32,690 bases of DNA. Origin: Phoronis australis (lineage: Eukaryota; Phoronida; Phoronidae). This document shows, piece after piece, positions 1-10,002 of this stretch. The DNA is taken from assembly GCA_002633005.1 (NCBI GenBank), contig NMRA01000117.1, positions 631,653 to 664,342 of the forward strand. The letters run 5' to 3'. The notes beneath the pieces are model-generated. The model was not told the DNA's origin, did no database searches, and saw only the letters and a program-made list of their open reading frames with translations. The position numbers were made by a program, and so were the translations under genes. Numbering within the stretch: position 1 is the first letter of the stretch; every line of letters begins with the position of its first letter.

Positions 1-565
1 AATTACCATCAAAGACATACAGGAAAACACGTTTCATTATCAGTAAACATTGTTTGCATAAATAAGTCTCACATAACACAGGTCAGTGAGGGGGCTACGG
101 AGAATACAAAATGTGAAGGTACTATTTGTGGGTAGAAAAATACTGGAACAATACAATAGAATTCATTTACTCGTCAATACTACTATTTCTGAATTACAAA
201 AAAGTTGTGTTTAGAAAAAGGAAGATAATACCATATCATTCTTCTTCACACTTGTGCAAATACAAATATATAAGGTAATGAAAAAACTTCATCCTAAGAC
301 ATACTCAGCTCTTAACTATCACCAGAGTCACATGACTATCAATGAGATGCCTATTTCCATCAACTACCATCAAAGAAATACAGGAAAGCACTTTTCATCA
401 TCAGTAAACATTGTATGCATAAATCTCACATCACACAGATCATGGATGGGGCTACAGAGAATACAAAATATGCAGATACCTGTTTATGAGTGGATGAACA
501 ATCGAGCAATGCAGTAGCATTCATTTAATTGTTAATACCAACATGTCTGAATCACCAAAGAACAT
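1..565. repeat. Diverged direct repeat, two ~205-bp copies
   Basis: The sequence at about 1-205 recurs at about 361-565 with substitutions and small indels. Shared blocks include taccatcaaaga, cagtaaacattgt, and gggctac(g/a)gagaatacaaaa. The spacing is about 360 bp. A related motif, ggagaatac, appears again near 628 and 763. No gene product was recognised, and short open frames here have no coding character. It is probably an old tandem duplication or part of a dispersed repeat. Confidence 0.7.
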
Positions 566-2260
566 TCACGTTTTATTGATAATGAGTTTAAATGATATAC
601 AATACAATATATATAAATTGGGGTCTATGGAGAATACAGGGGCAACGGAGAATGTTGGCCTAATATTTTTTGTGGGCCAAAGATAGCTTCAAGATTCCCA
701 ATGTGCAGTATCAAATATCTTTTATTAATGGAAAATTTCAATGGAATTCTGACAGGGCTACGGAGAATACACAGTTTTTCTTAGGTGACAGTGCTATTAT
801 TTGGTTGAGGAATCCAATCACCAGGACATCTGGTACAAATATGCGGTTTCTAAATCAAATTCGATATACCATCAACCATTAAAGAACACATTATTCAAAA
901 CACTAGTAATAATGCTTTTCTTTTTAGCCATGGCTGTAAGAGAAGGAGCACATGCAAATTTTAAGGTTTTGCATAACATTTTGCAAATGTGCCTGAAAAT
1001 TGTGTTCTACTTTTCAGATCCCTGCAATCACTAGAAAAAAATAAGAAATACATGTTAAGATCATGAAAAAACATTAAAACTATGAGTATTAAAAACATGC
1101 AATGCATCAGTGAAACAAAATAATGATAGATTTCTGGCTATTTTCAGCTATATTAAGGATTCCTCTGGCCATAATTAACATTTTTTTGTACTTTAAAATG
1201 TGTAAACTTCATAAGTACCAATACTAAAACAAGATCATCATACAAATATCTTCCAGAGGTGAAGGAATTCTGTCAACATGATTGCAAAACATAAAAAATC
1301 TAGATTTGCACCCTGAGTGAAAAAATACCTAGTCTAAAAAGATTTCAGCTGAAAGAATAATCATGAAATTAAGTTTCAATAATTTCATTTGAGTGTGTAA
1401 TGAAGTGACTTGGTTATGTTGGCTGAAGTTTGAATAAAGAGATCATGCCTAGTTAACCTGACATACCAGTACAGGTGATGGCCCTGTAAGGAAGTTCTCA
1501 ACCGATTTATTTTTTATTTATAAAGTATAGTAAACTAAACAATACATACACGCAAACAGGTACCTGTGAATAAGAGATTGGATATAAATACACTGCTCAA
1601 ATTGCAATTACTTGTCATTCAGTTTTGGTCCTAAGTAAGCAAATTACTGGTCACCTGACCAAAAGATATTGTGACCTTGATCAAAAAAATTGTTAGCATT
1701 TAAACAGTAAATATTCACTCTGCCACAGAAACCTGGGGAAAATTCAGTTCCATGCACACGTCAAATTTGATGGTTTAGCAAGTGTTAGGCACACCAGGGC
1801 TTGGAATGACCAAAGATAAAAACAGGAAATTTTTCCTGGTGACGTATCTTCCACAAATAAATAGGCTTAATTAAAATGATAGAAATATTTTTTGTGTTGT
1901 AAAAACTAAAACGAACGTTTTTGCATGAATAAAGTCAAAATAATGATAAAAAAGATGAAGAGAAGAAGAAACTGAAAATAAATAAGAGGAAACCGAAATC
2001 AAAAGGACGAAATCCTCTTAAAATAGGAAAATTTCAAGCGTGGCATACATAACCCTGCTGATAAAGCACCGTAATCGCGATAATCCAACACAGTAATCGA
2101 CAGTAAAAAGAGAATTCAGGGTGGGAGTGACCAGTGATTTGTGTCATTTGCTCGCTTCATATGAACACGATGTTGTACAAAATATACCTACAAAAATAAA
2201 AACATATTGATCTATCTTGTTTTAATGACAGTCAACATCCTAACACCTTAAAAATACTAC
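566..2260. other. Non-coding stretch, probable intron of minus-strand gene
   Basis: AT-rich sequence with no convincing exon on either strand. It lies downstream, on the minus strand, of the exon at 2261-2314, so it is probably the first intron of that gene. It contains one copy of an interspersed repeat at about 1755-2030. Confidence 0.45.
1755..2030. repeat. Interspersed repeat, copy A
   Basis: About 275 bp that aligns in the same orientation with 14990-15255. Shared blocks include ttgcaatgacc/ttggaatgacc, a caggaaatttttcc-like run, a taggctt block, aagaggaaa...aaatcaaaa, and ctcttaaaa. The second half is purine-rich (gaagaagaaact, ataagaggaaa). Copies are diverged. No terminal inverted repeat or open frame was seen, so the class is unknown. 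Confidence 0.6.
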
Positions 2261-2314
2261 CTCTTTCGCATCATAAGCCAGGTCATTGAAACGGTTTTCT
2301 CTCACTTCCGCCAT
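2261..2314 (-). CDS. First coding exon of an unidentified minus-strand gene
   Basis: On the minus strand an ATG at 2314-2312 sits in a strong translation-start context (A at -3, G at +4). It opens 18 codons, MAEVRENRFNDLAYDAKE, directly followed by a plausible donor (gtagta) at 2260. Without splicing the frame stops six codons later. The position, 305 bp head-to-head from the UBE2S start, fits the first exon of a divergently transcribed gene whose remaining exons lie to the left or outside the window. I do not recognise the protein from this N-terminus. No second exon could be supported, so the call rests on the start context, donor and promoter geometry. Confidence 0.4.
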
Positions 2315-2317
2315 TTT
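2305..2317. promoter_or_regulatory. ETS/YY1-like site at divergent start
   Basis: CTTCCGCCATTTT combines an ETS-core-like CTTCCG with a YY1-like GCCAT core in the reverse orientation, and it overlaps the minus-strand ATG. In animals YY1-type sites commonly overlap start codons of TATA-less genes. Binding is inferred from the motif only. Confidence 0.4.
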
Positions 2318-2619
2318 AGTTTTGTTTTGATCACACAAATTCTCGAACACTTCAATTTTATAAAACGTGTTAAAATGAAAATTTATGTGCAAAAATAAGT
2401 CTATAAAACTTTAAAAAAAAATAAAATGCGTTTAACATACTTTTTGTGATGGATTTTTTAGAAAAATGCTTCAATTATACTCCGAGTAAAGACGGAAATT
2501 GCCGTTTAAATTTCTCAAACACGATTGGTCAGATTGAAATTCGAAGTTGTTGTGGAAAGCCAAGTGTTCGCAGCAGCTGTGCAAAATCGTAGTTTAGTGC
2601 ATTTTAAACCTCATCTAGG
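2315..2619. promoter_or_regulatory. Compact bidirectional promoter
   Basis: The 305 bp between the minus-strand start at 2314 and the plus-strand UBE2S start at 2620 must hold the promoters and both 5' leaders if both starts are correct. No TATA box is placed convincingly for either direction, which fits housekeeping-type initiation. Confidence 0.4.
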
Positions 2620-2628
2620 ATGTCTATG
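2620..2628 (+). CDS. UBE2S: UBE2S exon 1, three-codon coding part
   Basis: ATG TCT ATG followed by gtaagat. Joining to 5845 gives MSM-SNVENL, matching the start of animal UBE2S to within one residue in length. The coding part is only nine bases, so it rests on splice phase, donor strength and the head-to-head promoter rather than on protein similarity. Confidence 0.55.
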
Positions 2629-5600
2629 GTAAGATTCGCTTCGCTAGTTTTTCGATCTGTTGTTGAATTGATGTTTCAAGTGGGCATGTGTGAAAATAAC
2701 AATAAAGCTGCCCGAGAGCCACAAATTTCCTCTTCCACTCGAATCCAAGACGAAGGTGACGACGACGTTTGACATCTAACTTTTCTATTCTCTGGAATCT
2801 CACCCTGTTTTCGAATTCATATCGGGAATTGACAGTAATCAGGTTACCGGCGAAAATAATCTGCTTATAAGCCATACTACTATTACTGTAATACTGTGGA
2901 AAACTGTAGGATTTCCTGGTTCACGTCTACCAGTTACTGGTATTTCAATTTCAAGCCATCCAGCTGCTAACTACATGTACTGTAACGTTCACAGTCAGAT
3001 CAGCAAAATCCTTCAGACCACATCCCTCAAATGGATTACGGGGTCAGCTGACCAGGCTACTATTCCCTCAAAAATTTGTCTGAATATCACTGACAGTCCA
3101 GTGATAACAGCGCGAGATATGCTTGGCTAAAATGCGTGACAAAAACGTTAGCAATTTCATTGGCATTTAGGCAGACAGCCAAGAAAGGATAATTTTTGCT
3201 AACAAAGTAACAGTTAGTTTCCTCACCACTGAATTGTTTTTAAGCAAAACAGGTTCACTCTGAGCCATAAATTAATTAATTGATATGACGATGGAACAAA
3301 GGCCTATCCCTGTGAAACAAAGAGCGGCATTTCTTCCCGTTAAGCTTTGTAAAAATGAAAACTGAATACCGTATTCGCCGTAATAACTGCCCATGCCCTT
3401 ATAAGCGCCCCCCCCACGCGATTTCAGACTTTCTTAAAATAAGCGCTTAGTCCATGAACGTGTACGTGCGAAAAATGCCTTACCTACAGTCCTAAAATTC
3501 TGCAGTAATGTCTTCAATTTATCAATAATATCCGACAGTCCTGAAAAAAATCATTGTGCGCAGAATTTGTAGACCACGAGCCTCGCCGCTATGTCAGTAT
3601 TTAGCCGTGACTATACACTTCAAACTTGCGCCATGCCTCAAAACGAACACATAAAATCTGTTGATATTGCGAGGACCAATGGTCTGGCCTTTCAGAACAA
3701 AAGTAGTGTACTTGTCTACGGAATTGCACTGTAGATATTTCCCAGTTTCAACAGGAATCCAAATATCTTTGAAGGCCTACACATGAAAACCGCGAATCGA
3801 AGACTAATAAAAAGCTTGGCCCATAGAATCACACTAAGATGTCTATGGCTTGGCCAGTGTTAAAAGCACGTGTCCAGGAAGCGGGCGAAACATACATGAA
3901 CCTGTCCTCAAAGGCATTAGTTGGGAACTATCCATTCATGAAACGGGTAGCATAGCATCGGCAAGAAATGAATATTGGCACTAATTTCCGACAGTTTCTA
4001 TAAAAAATGTTTACATTATTTTTAAAATGAATTGTTTGATTAACAATAATGGATGTTTTTAAGCCAAATATCCGATAAAATGACCACTGGCAGTGAATAC
4101 TTACACACCCTTACACCGAAAAATAACTGTCAGATAGTCATGTACGCATCCAGCCACTCGGCGACTAATATGGCCTTACCGAGACACAAATGTCGAACGT
4201 TTTTAGCACACGAGACCGACAAGTGCTGAATGGAACACGCTCTTGTTTAGGCCTACTGCTTGTGCAAATTTCTTTAGATGCAATGCACATCTAGCTCGTT
4301 AGATTGCATGGCTCTCTGCTCTGGCAAATGAACTCTGGTGACACGCACGCACTCGCTTACTCACAAATGCAGACAACTTCAAAACAAATGTCACGTGACA
4401 ACAGCATGTGTGTTCGTCCAGACATTTTTCTCATGTTGCCGTTCGTACATGAAGATGGCACGATGTAGCACAGATTGGTACTTAAACCTGCCGTGATCCC
4501 GACTCCACGGGAACTTAAAAATCTTAGGGACGCTACTTGGAAAACTTATTAAGGAGGATTTCAGGTAATTTGCTTGAGTCGAAACTGTATTTTTATTCAA
4601 GCATTCAAGTCACCATATCGACGATTGCGAGGCAGGCAGTGGCGAGTTTTCGCTTTGGGATTTCAGCACAATTAGTCTCATTGCTGTGATAGGATTTTAT
4701 TTCCGTTAGCTACAAGAAAATCAACAGTGACTCTAGAACACAGTTCTGAGTTTATTTGGATTGACCAACCCTAAAATTGTAGGTATTGAAAAAGTCAGGA
4801 TCTGAGGAACATGGTTGTTTTTAAATGCCAAGGTGCATCAGTTTAGAATTCAATATAAATGACTGCTAAACAGTTACAAAACGTTTTTCACGTAAATAGC
4901 TGTACAGAATGTCAATTGTTTCACGAGATTTTACGTGCATCCCCGTTGAGTCGTCCACTTTACAGTACAAGTTTTGTGACAAGCAGTAATGTCCAGCTAC
5001 ATGCATCGATTACTAGCGGTATTTTGACTGTCAATCTTGTTACAGGTGTTTAGCTAGCTAGTCTGACCCCTGCTCATGAAGACTGCTATGCACCTTTTTT
5101 GTCACGAGTCATGTCAAGCCCTGAGAAAATGCTTCAGAATTTATTGGGTCAACTAACCCTATAATTACAGATTTGAAAATGGCAAATGTATGCATTGCCC
5201 GCTAATTGAGTTGCCGGCTCATTTGGTACCAATTAAAATCAGGTCAGTGTAGTAATGTGTTTAAACCCTTATAGCTCATGGGCTAAGGACTTGACATTGA
5301 CACCAAACCAGCTGCATTGTGCAGATTTAAGGCTTTCAACTTGTCATGATCTGAGATCTTATTTTGCAGGTTTCATGTTGCCTGTGTTAACAACCACTCA
5401 CCAAACTCAGAGCCATCTGTTGACATGAACCCTCTGTGCAGCCTTGAACGATAATTAGATCTCTTGTGAACACCTACTTTTTCCACCATCAAGGACCGTG
5501 CATTGGTGGGACATTCCAATAAAGCTTACCTAAGTGTTTATTGAAGTGGTCAAAGAAAATGCACTTGCCACTTACAGAGATGTGCGATTTCAAGAACCAG

Positions 5601-8600
5601 TTAGATGCCAGTGGAAGACACAGGCAGCAGTGTCCTTTTCCGCCATTATATAATTGTGTTCTCATCTCGATTGAGATGAAATAAGGTCTTGGTGATGTCC
5701 TTGGCAGTTGCTGTATTGTCAGGACTGGGTGTCTAAGAGTAGAGATTCCATTCGGTGTCCATACTGCTTCAAAGTCGGGGACATGCTGTTTTGGACTGAT
5801 TTGTATTATCGTGTCATAATTAATGAATTGAATGATATTTTCAGAGCAACGTGGAAAACCTGTCCCCGCAAATCATCCGTCAAGTGGCTAAGGAATTGGC
5901 TGAGTTATCATCGGATCCACCTGAGGGCATTAAAGTTTTCTTCAATGAGACTGACATAACAGACATCCAGGCTGTGATAGAAGGTCCAGGTATGACAGCC
6001 ATTGTTGATAATTTACCCCTATTACAAATTACATGTCTTAACTTTAAGCTATTTGAACAAGTACAGTTCTCGTAGGTATACTCTTCATTTGTAAATGGTT
6101 CAGTATAAAGTTTGTTGTTTTACCAAAAAGCTGATCTTGAAACAAAAACACACTTATGCAAACTTGAGCATAATGTTTTGAATGTTGTTTTACCGAACGT
6201 AATTGCAATGCTGTGTGTGAGATTTCTTTTAATTCCAACTGACTATTTTCTAAGTATCGCTTTTAACTGGGAATGTAAGTCGAACTATTTCTGTGATTGT
6301 CTTCTTTATCCTTTTATTTTGTTTGTATTGACAAATCTACACCTTTTTCTGAAGTTTGCCTGCACTTTGCTCAGTTCTTCTATTGAACCAACTTTCTCTT
6401 GTAGCCGGGACGCCATACGCCGGAGGTGTCTTCAAAATGAAATTAGTGCTTGGCAAAAATTTTCCTACTGAGCCACCAAAGGGGTTCTTCATTACTAAAA
6501 TATTCCACCCAAATGTATCTGAGAATGGCGAGATCTGTGTCAACACCCTCAAGAAAGACTGGAAGGCCCAGCTAGGACTAAAGCACATATTACTGGTAAT
6601 TGCACTGCTGTCACCATCGGGAATTCATCCAGAATTTCAAAAATAGGGCATCCAGAATGAGATTCCCAGTTTTCTCAGGGAATTTGTCACTAATGACACG
6701 ACGTGACTGCTGTTGTGACCCCAATTGAAATTATTTTCATAGTGTGGTATGTTACCGGGGAATTGTGGGTTTTCAATGAAATCCATCATCTTACATCATA
6801 TCTTGACTAACTTTTTACTCTGAACTGACCAGAGCGCTCTCAGAACTGCTTTTAACAAGTTGAATGAGACACCATTGCTTACTGTACATGGGCCTCCAAA
6901 TACTGGACAGGGGGTCCAGATGTTGAAAAGGGTGTCCATTTGGATGCCCACTAGATGAAGGCCTGGTCGCAGTAATCATGATGAATGAACTGGCTTGGAA
7001 AACATATGATGTATTTGCATGTGTTTCGCGCTAGTCCGTCCTTCCTCAATGCTACACAGAGACAAGGATGTCATGCCTATACCAGTGTACTGTATTCTCT
7101 GTAGTTGAAGAATGTAGCTGTCTAACCGAATGCCATGCATGGCGGAATGTCTAGATGAATGTGTTATTCTTGATAATGGGCATTACATTGTGTCATCAGT
7201 CTTCGATTAGAATTGAGGAAGGGTAGTCTAGCTTGAAATGTTTGCAGATATTTTTATGCTGACCAAGATTTGTCTCTGTACTTGTGTCTGCAACTTAATG
7301 GTCAGTAAATTTATTAATTATCATCTTTGGTGTATTGTATGACAATACATTGCGCATATTATTCATCTTGCAAAAATCCTTATCCATTTTCCTTTTGTGT
7401 CATCCAGTCAGTGTTCCTATTCCTTGTGTAGATGAGCTTGCAGTGATTATGCAGAAGTGGTTAAGTTGATTTCACCCATTTGGTACGAGCATTAGTGTTA
7501 CTGGGGTATATACATTTATGTAGCAGTTTACCCGAGTGCATCATTGGTCTTCATTGTTCAACATGTAATGGTTTCTCTCAAGGTACAGTAATTCTCCACT
7601 TATTTTGCACAAAATTATTGTCGAAATTGCCATGTTTCCATTTTTCAAATGTTGATTACTTTTCTGCAAGTTATGAAAAATTTACCAAATTATTTTATGA
7701 CATCTACACAGCAGAATCCATGCTAGCATGTTTAGAAATTTGATAAAATAGAATTCCATTTGTCGGCCACATTGTGTTTGTTAAATAAGTGAAGAATTGT
7801 CATGATAGAAGTCTTAGCCTGTTCATAAAGTTTTCTGTACGTAATCATGAGCTACCCGTTTGTTTGTAGACCGTCAAGTGCCTTCTCATTGTGCCTAACC
7901 CCGAGTCTGCACTGAATGAGGAAGCTGGCAAATTATTACTGGAGCAATATGACGACTACCGTGACAGGGCGGAGATGTTCACTGAAATTCACGCTAAGCC
8001 TGCGAGGTTAGTAACACTGGTCTAGTGCTTTGAAACAGCCATTATTAAACACAATAGCAATGCAGATATTGATGTGCACCCAGAATGTGTAACACAAACA
8101 GGGAAGAAACATAATTTTTAACATTCCCATGAGAGGTGGCAGATAAATTTATTACATTTAAGATCGCCTCTTGCGGACACAACACCAGTTCACAAAGTGG
8201 CAGCGAAATCTTCTTGTTAATAAAATATAGCAAATGATAATCACAAACATCTCCAAAGTGACTTCGAAGGTACATTATTATAAAAGCCATAAAATAGAGG
8301 GTATAGCATTAGGATGCTATTTTAATAAAAATCATATCCACTAATTTTCACATAGATCACAAATGGATTGGCAGAAATGTGGCACCAAAATTAGGGCTCA
8401 ATGCTAAGGCATAACGTTAACTCATTATTTCCTGCTGGATTTTTATCACAACATCATTGAAGCCTTGGGAATTGTGGACAAAATTTGCCAATTTTTCGAA
8501 AACTATTGTCATACAAGTGTAAATATGTCTGGGGTAAAAATGGTGGATATTATGGGTTTATGACAAAATTGCTGTAATTTACATACGTTTTGAAATTTCT

Positions 8601-8721
8601 TTTCAGGACATCCTGTGATGACAGGTTATCCGAGGGGCCTGTTGCAAAAAAGCATGCGGGTGATAAAAAGTTGATAGATAAAAAGAAAAAAGACAAGAAA
8701 AAGACTCTTAAGCGATTATGA
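2620..8721 (+). CDS. UBE2S: Ubiquitin-conjugating enzyme E2 S (five exons)
   Basis: Class III E2 that elongates K11-linked ubiquitin chains on APC/C substrates during mitotic exit. Coding exons are 2620-2628, 5845-5989, 6405-6595, 7870-8006 and 8607-8721. All introns are GT-AG and all phases agree, giving 198 aa (human about 222). Seen in the protein: the N-terminal SNVENL segment and E2 alpha-1; PxGTPYAGG at about 52-59; the HPN motif at 86-88; catalytic Cys96 in NGEICVN; the [12 protein letters not shown] segment in the fourth exon; and a lysine-rich tail ending LKRL. In UBE2S the tail docks on APC2/APC4. The last four exons are certain by similarity. Exon 1 (Met-Ser-Met) is chosen because it ends at a strong gtaaga donor in the right phase. 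A polyadenylation signal follows at 8759. Confidence 0.93.
2629..5844 (+). other. UBE2S intron 1 (3.2 kb)
   Basis: No exon on either strand is supported here. The minus-strand 83-codon open frame at 2624-2875 has no recognisable family. A diverged member of the small-element family seen later in the window lies near 3369-3450. The acceptor is at 5843-5844 after a pyrimidine-rich run. Confidence 0.5.
3369..3450. repeat. Fragment related to the taagcgccc small-element family
   Basis: Contains accgtattcgccgtaata, ttataagcgcccccccc and aataagcgctta. These resemble the edge (accgtaa..tcg) and core (taagcgccca) of the elements at 20015-20117, 30400-30555 and 31170-31327. It is diverged and its limits are approximate. 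Confidence 0.45.
5845..5989 (+). CDS. UBE2S: UBE2S exon 2, N-terminal E2 helix and first strands
   Basis: Codes residues 4-51 plus the first base of codon 52. It contains [20 protein letters not shown] and the DPPEGIKVF segment typical of UBE2S. The donor is GTATGA at 5990. Confidence 0.9.
6405..6595 (+). CDS. UBE2S: UBE2S exon 3, catalytic core
   Basis: Codes residues 52-115. It holds the HPN tripeptide and catalytic Cys96 (TGT at 6536-6538) in [13 protein letters not shown]. The donor is gtaatt at 6596. Reading through this donor would soon reach a stop in intron 3. Confidence 0.95.
7870..8006 (+). CDS. UBE2S: UBE2S exon 4, C-terminal UBC helices
   Basis: Begins [20 protein letters not shown], the conserved crossover helix and loop after the catalytic site, and ends within AKPAR. 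It is bounded by acceptor ttgtag and donor gttagt. Phase 0 in, phase 2 out. Confidence 0.93.
8607..8721 (+). CDS. UBE2S: UBE2S exon 5, lysine-rich APC/C-binding tail
   Basis: Codes the end of the protein: an AKKHAGDKK block matching the vertebrate tail, runs of lysine, and the terminal LKRL before TGA at 8719-8721. The stretch between the UBC fold and the AKKHAG block is much shorter than in human UBE2S, which explains the smaller total length. Confidence 0.92.
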
Positions 8722-8758
8722 GTCTCATTTCAGTTTTAAATTTGCAATCAATGTTCAT

Positions 8759-8764
8759 AATAAA
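8759..8764 (+). terminator. Polyadenylation signal, UBE2S
   Basis: AATAAA 38 bases after the UBE2S stop codon, in a suitable position for 3' end formation of a short 3' UTR. Confidence 0.6.
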
Positions 8765-9022
8765 AGGTATGCGACAACCATTATTAAAATAATGCATTCA
8801 TCGCATTTTAGAAAGTAACCTGAATAATAACGTTGTCCATTAGAATTTTCTGTCTTTTAGTAACTGTCCTCTTTTAGTCATCCTTCTGTAGCTATCATGA
8901 CTTTGATAAGAGCATGTGAAGAGAATGCAATTGTGAAAGGAAAATTGATCTTTTATCTGTCAGTTCCAGTGCTTGACTTGTTGCCCAGGGTAGGGTGAAA
9001 AGTGTAATAATATAGTAAATGT

Positions 9023-9028
9023 ATTTAT
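9023..9028 (-). terminator. Candidate polyadenylation signal, CARD/Death gene
   Basis: TTTATT on the plus strand reads AATAAA on the minus strand, about 410 bases after that gene's stop at 9437. If used, the 51-bp tandem repeat lies in its 3' UTR. Other A-rich sites nearby could serve instead. Confidence 0.4.
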
Positions 9029-9138
9029 TATTAATAACGATGTGCATGTGATGAATGGCCGTCTTTGTATCATAAAAAAATAAAATTAATATATTGATAC
9101 TTTCCATTGTTTTTGTCCCAGTCGAACACGAGAAATAA

Positions 9139-9342
9139 CAGCTCCCTCTAACACATTGCTCTGTAACTACACAGGTACATAACCATTCACAGCTCCCTCT
9201 AACACATTGCTCTGTAACTACACAGGTACATAACCATTCACAGCTCCCTCTAACACATTGCTCTGTAACTACACAGGTACATAACCATTCACAGCTCCCT
9301 CTAACACATTACTTTGTAACTACACAGGTACATGACCATTCA
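9139..9342. repeat. Tandem repeat, 51-bp unit, 4 copies
   Basis: Units start at 9139, 9190, 9241 and 9292, each opening cagctccctctaacacatt. The first three are essentially identical and the fourth has a few substitutions. The array sits between the tail-to-tail genes, probably inside the 3' UTR of the minus-strand gene. Near-identity indicates recent amplification. Confidence 0.95.
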
Positions 9343-9436
9343 CAGCCTATTGGTGTAATGAGTATATTGTTCTTTTCATACAGAACCATGTAATCATTCG
9401 GACACATTGGACTAAAGCACAAACAATAACGTCTGT

Positions 9437-10002
9437 TCACAAATACTTAATCAGTTTTCGTAGTGCCTTTTTGATGGCTTTCAACATATCGCATAAAACC
9501 AATAGATACGATAACAGTCCTTGGTAACGCATTTTTTCTCTAATCACCAATTTTGGCAAGTTAGGATGAGACAATCCAGAAAAATCATATTTGCTATCGA
9601 GCATAATCTTCAATTCATCCATTACATCCAGCACTCTCATTCCATAATGATTCACAACACTGGTCTTGGTTTCACTTTCCAATTCCCCCTTGATGTTGGT
9701 ATAAATATCTTCATCTAGTTTGTCGATTCTGTTTTTGAAACGCGCGTGTAAGTTCAGAAACTGTTGTACGAGGTCAGCTTGTATCTGAGCATTATTAGAC
9801 TGTTTACACAACTCGTGTAGTTCTCTCAGCTCATCCAAGTTATTTATAGTTAGCCTGTCTGTGGGTTGAACAAGATTCAGAGTGAGCAAGAAAGATGAAC
9901 ACGAGGATTGGAACAACGATATGCACCGGCTCATCTCACTCATGTACTCGGTCAAATTTCCTAGTCCATGAAATAGCTTCTGCACGAAAGGATCCTGGCA
10001 GT
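9437..10002 (-). CDS. Exon 8, C-terminal helical region
   Basis: Codes residues 531-718. It is predominantly helix-forming, rich in Leu, Glu, Lys and Gln, with heptad-like stretches (LDELRELHELCKQ, LVQQFLNLHARFKNRIDKL). It ends with a hydrophobic segment (LLSYLLVLCDML) running into KAIKKALRKLIKYL, whose hydrophobic and basic residues separate cleanly on a helical wheel. I recognise no named family. It could be an oligomerisation bundle or a membrane-binding module. Confidence 0.8.

Noticed and set aside
2624-2875. 83-codon minus-strand open frame beside the UBE2S start
   Set aside because: No recognisable family, and it overlaps the UBE2S first exon and donor on the other strand. It is explained as a chance frame.
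9521-9718. Plus-strand frame across the CARD/Death gene's last exon
   Set aside because: Antisense shadow of exon 8, whose minus-strand frame is open for 188 codons and phase-linked to exon 7.
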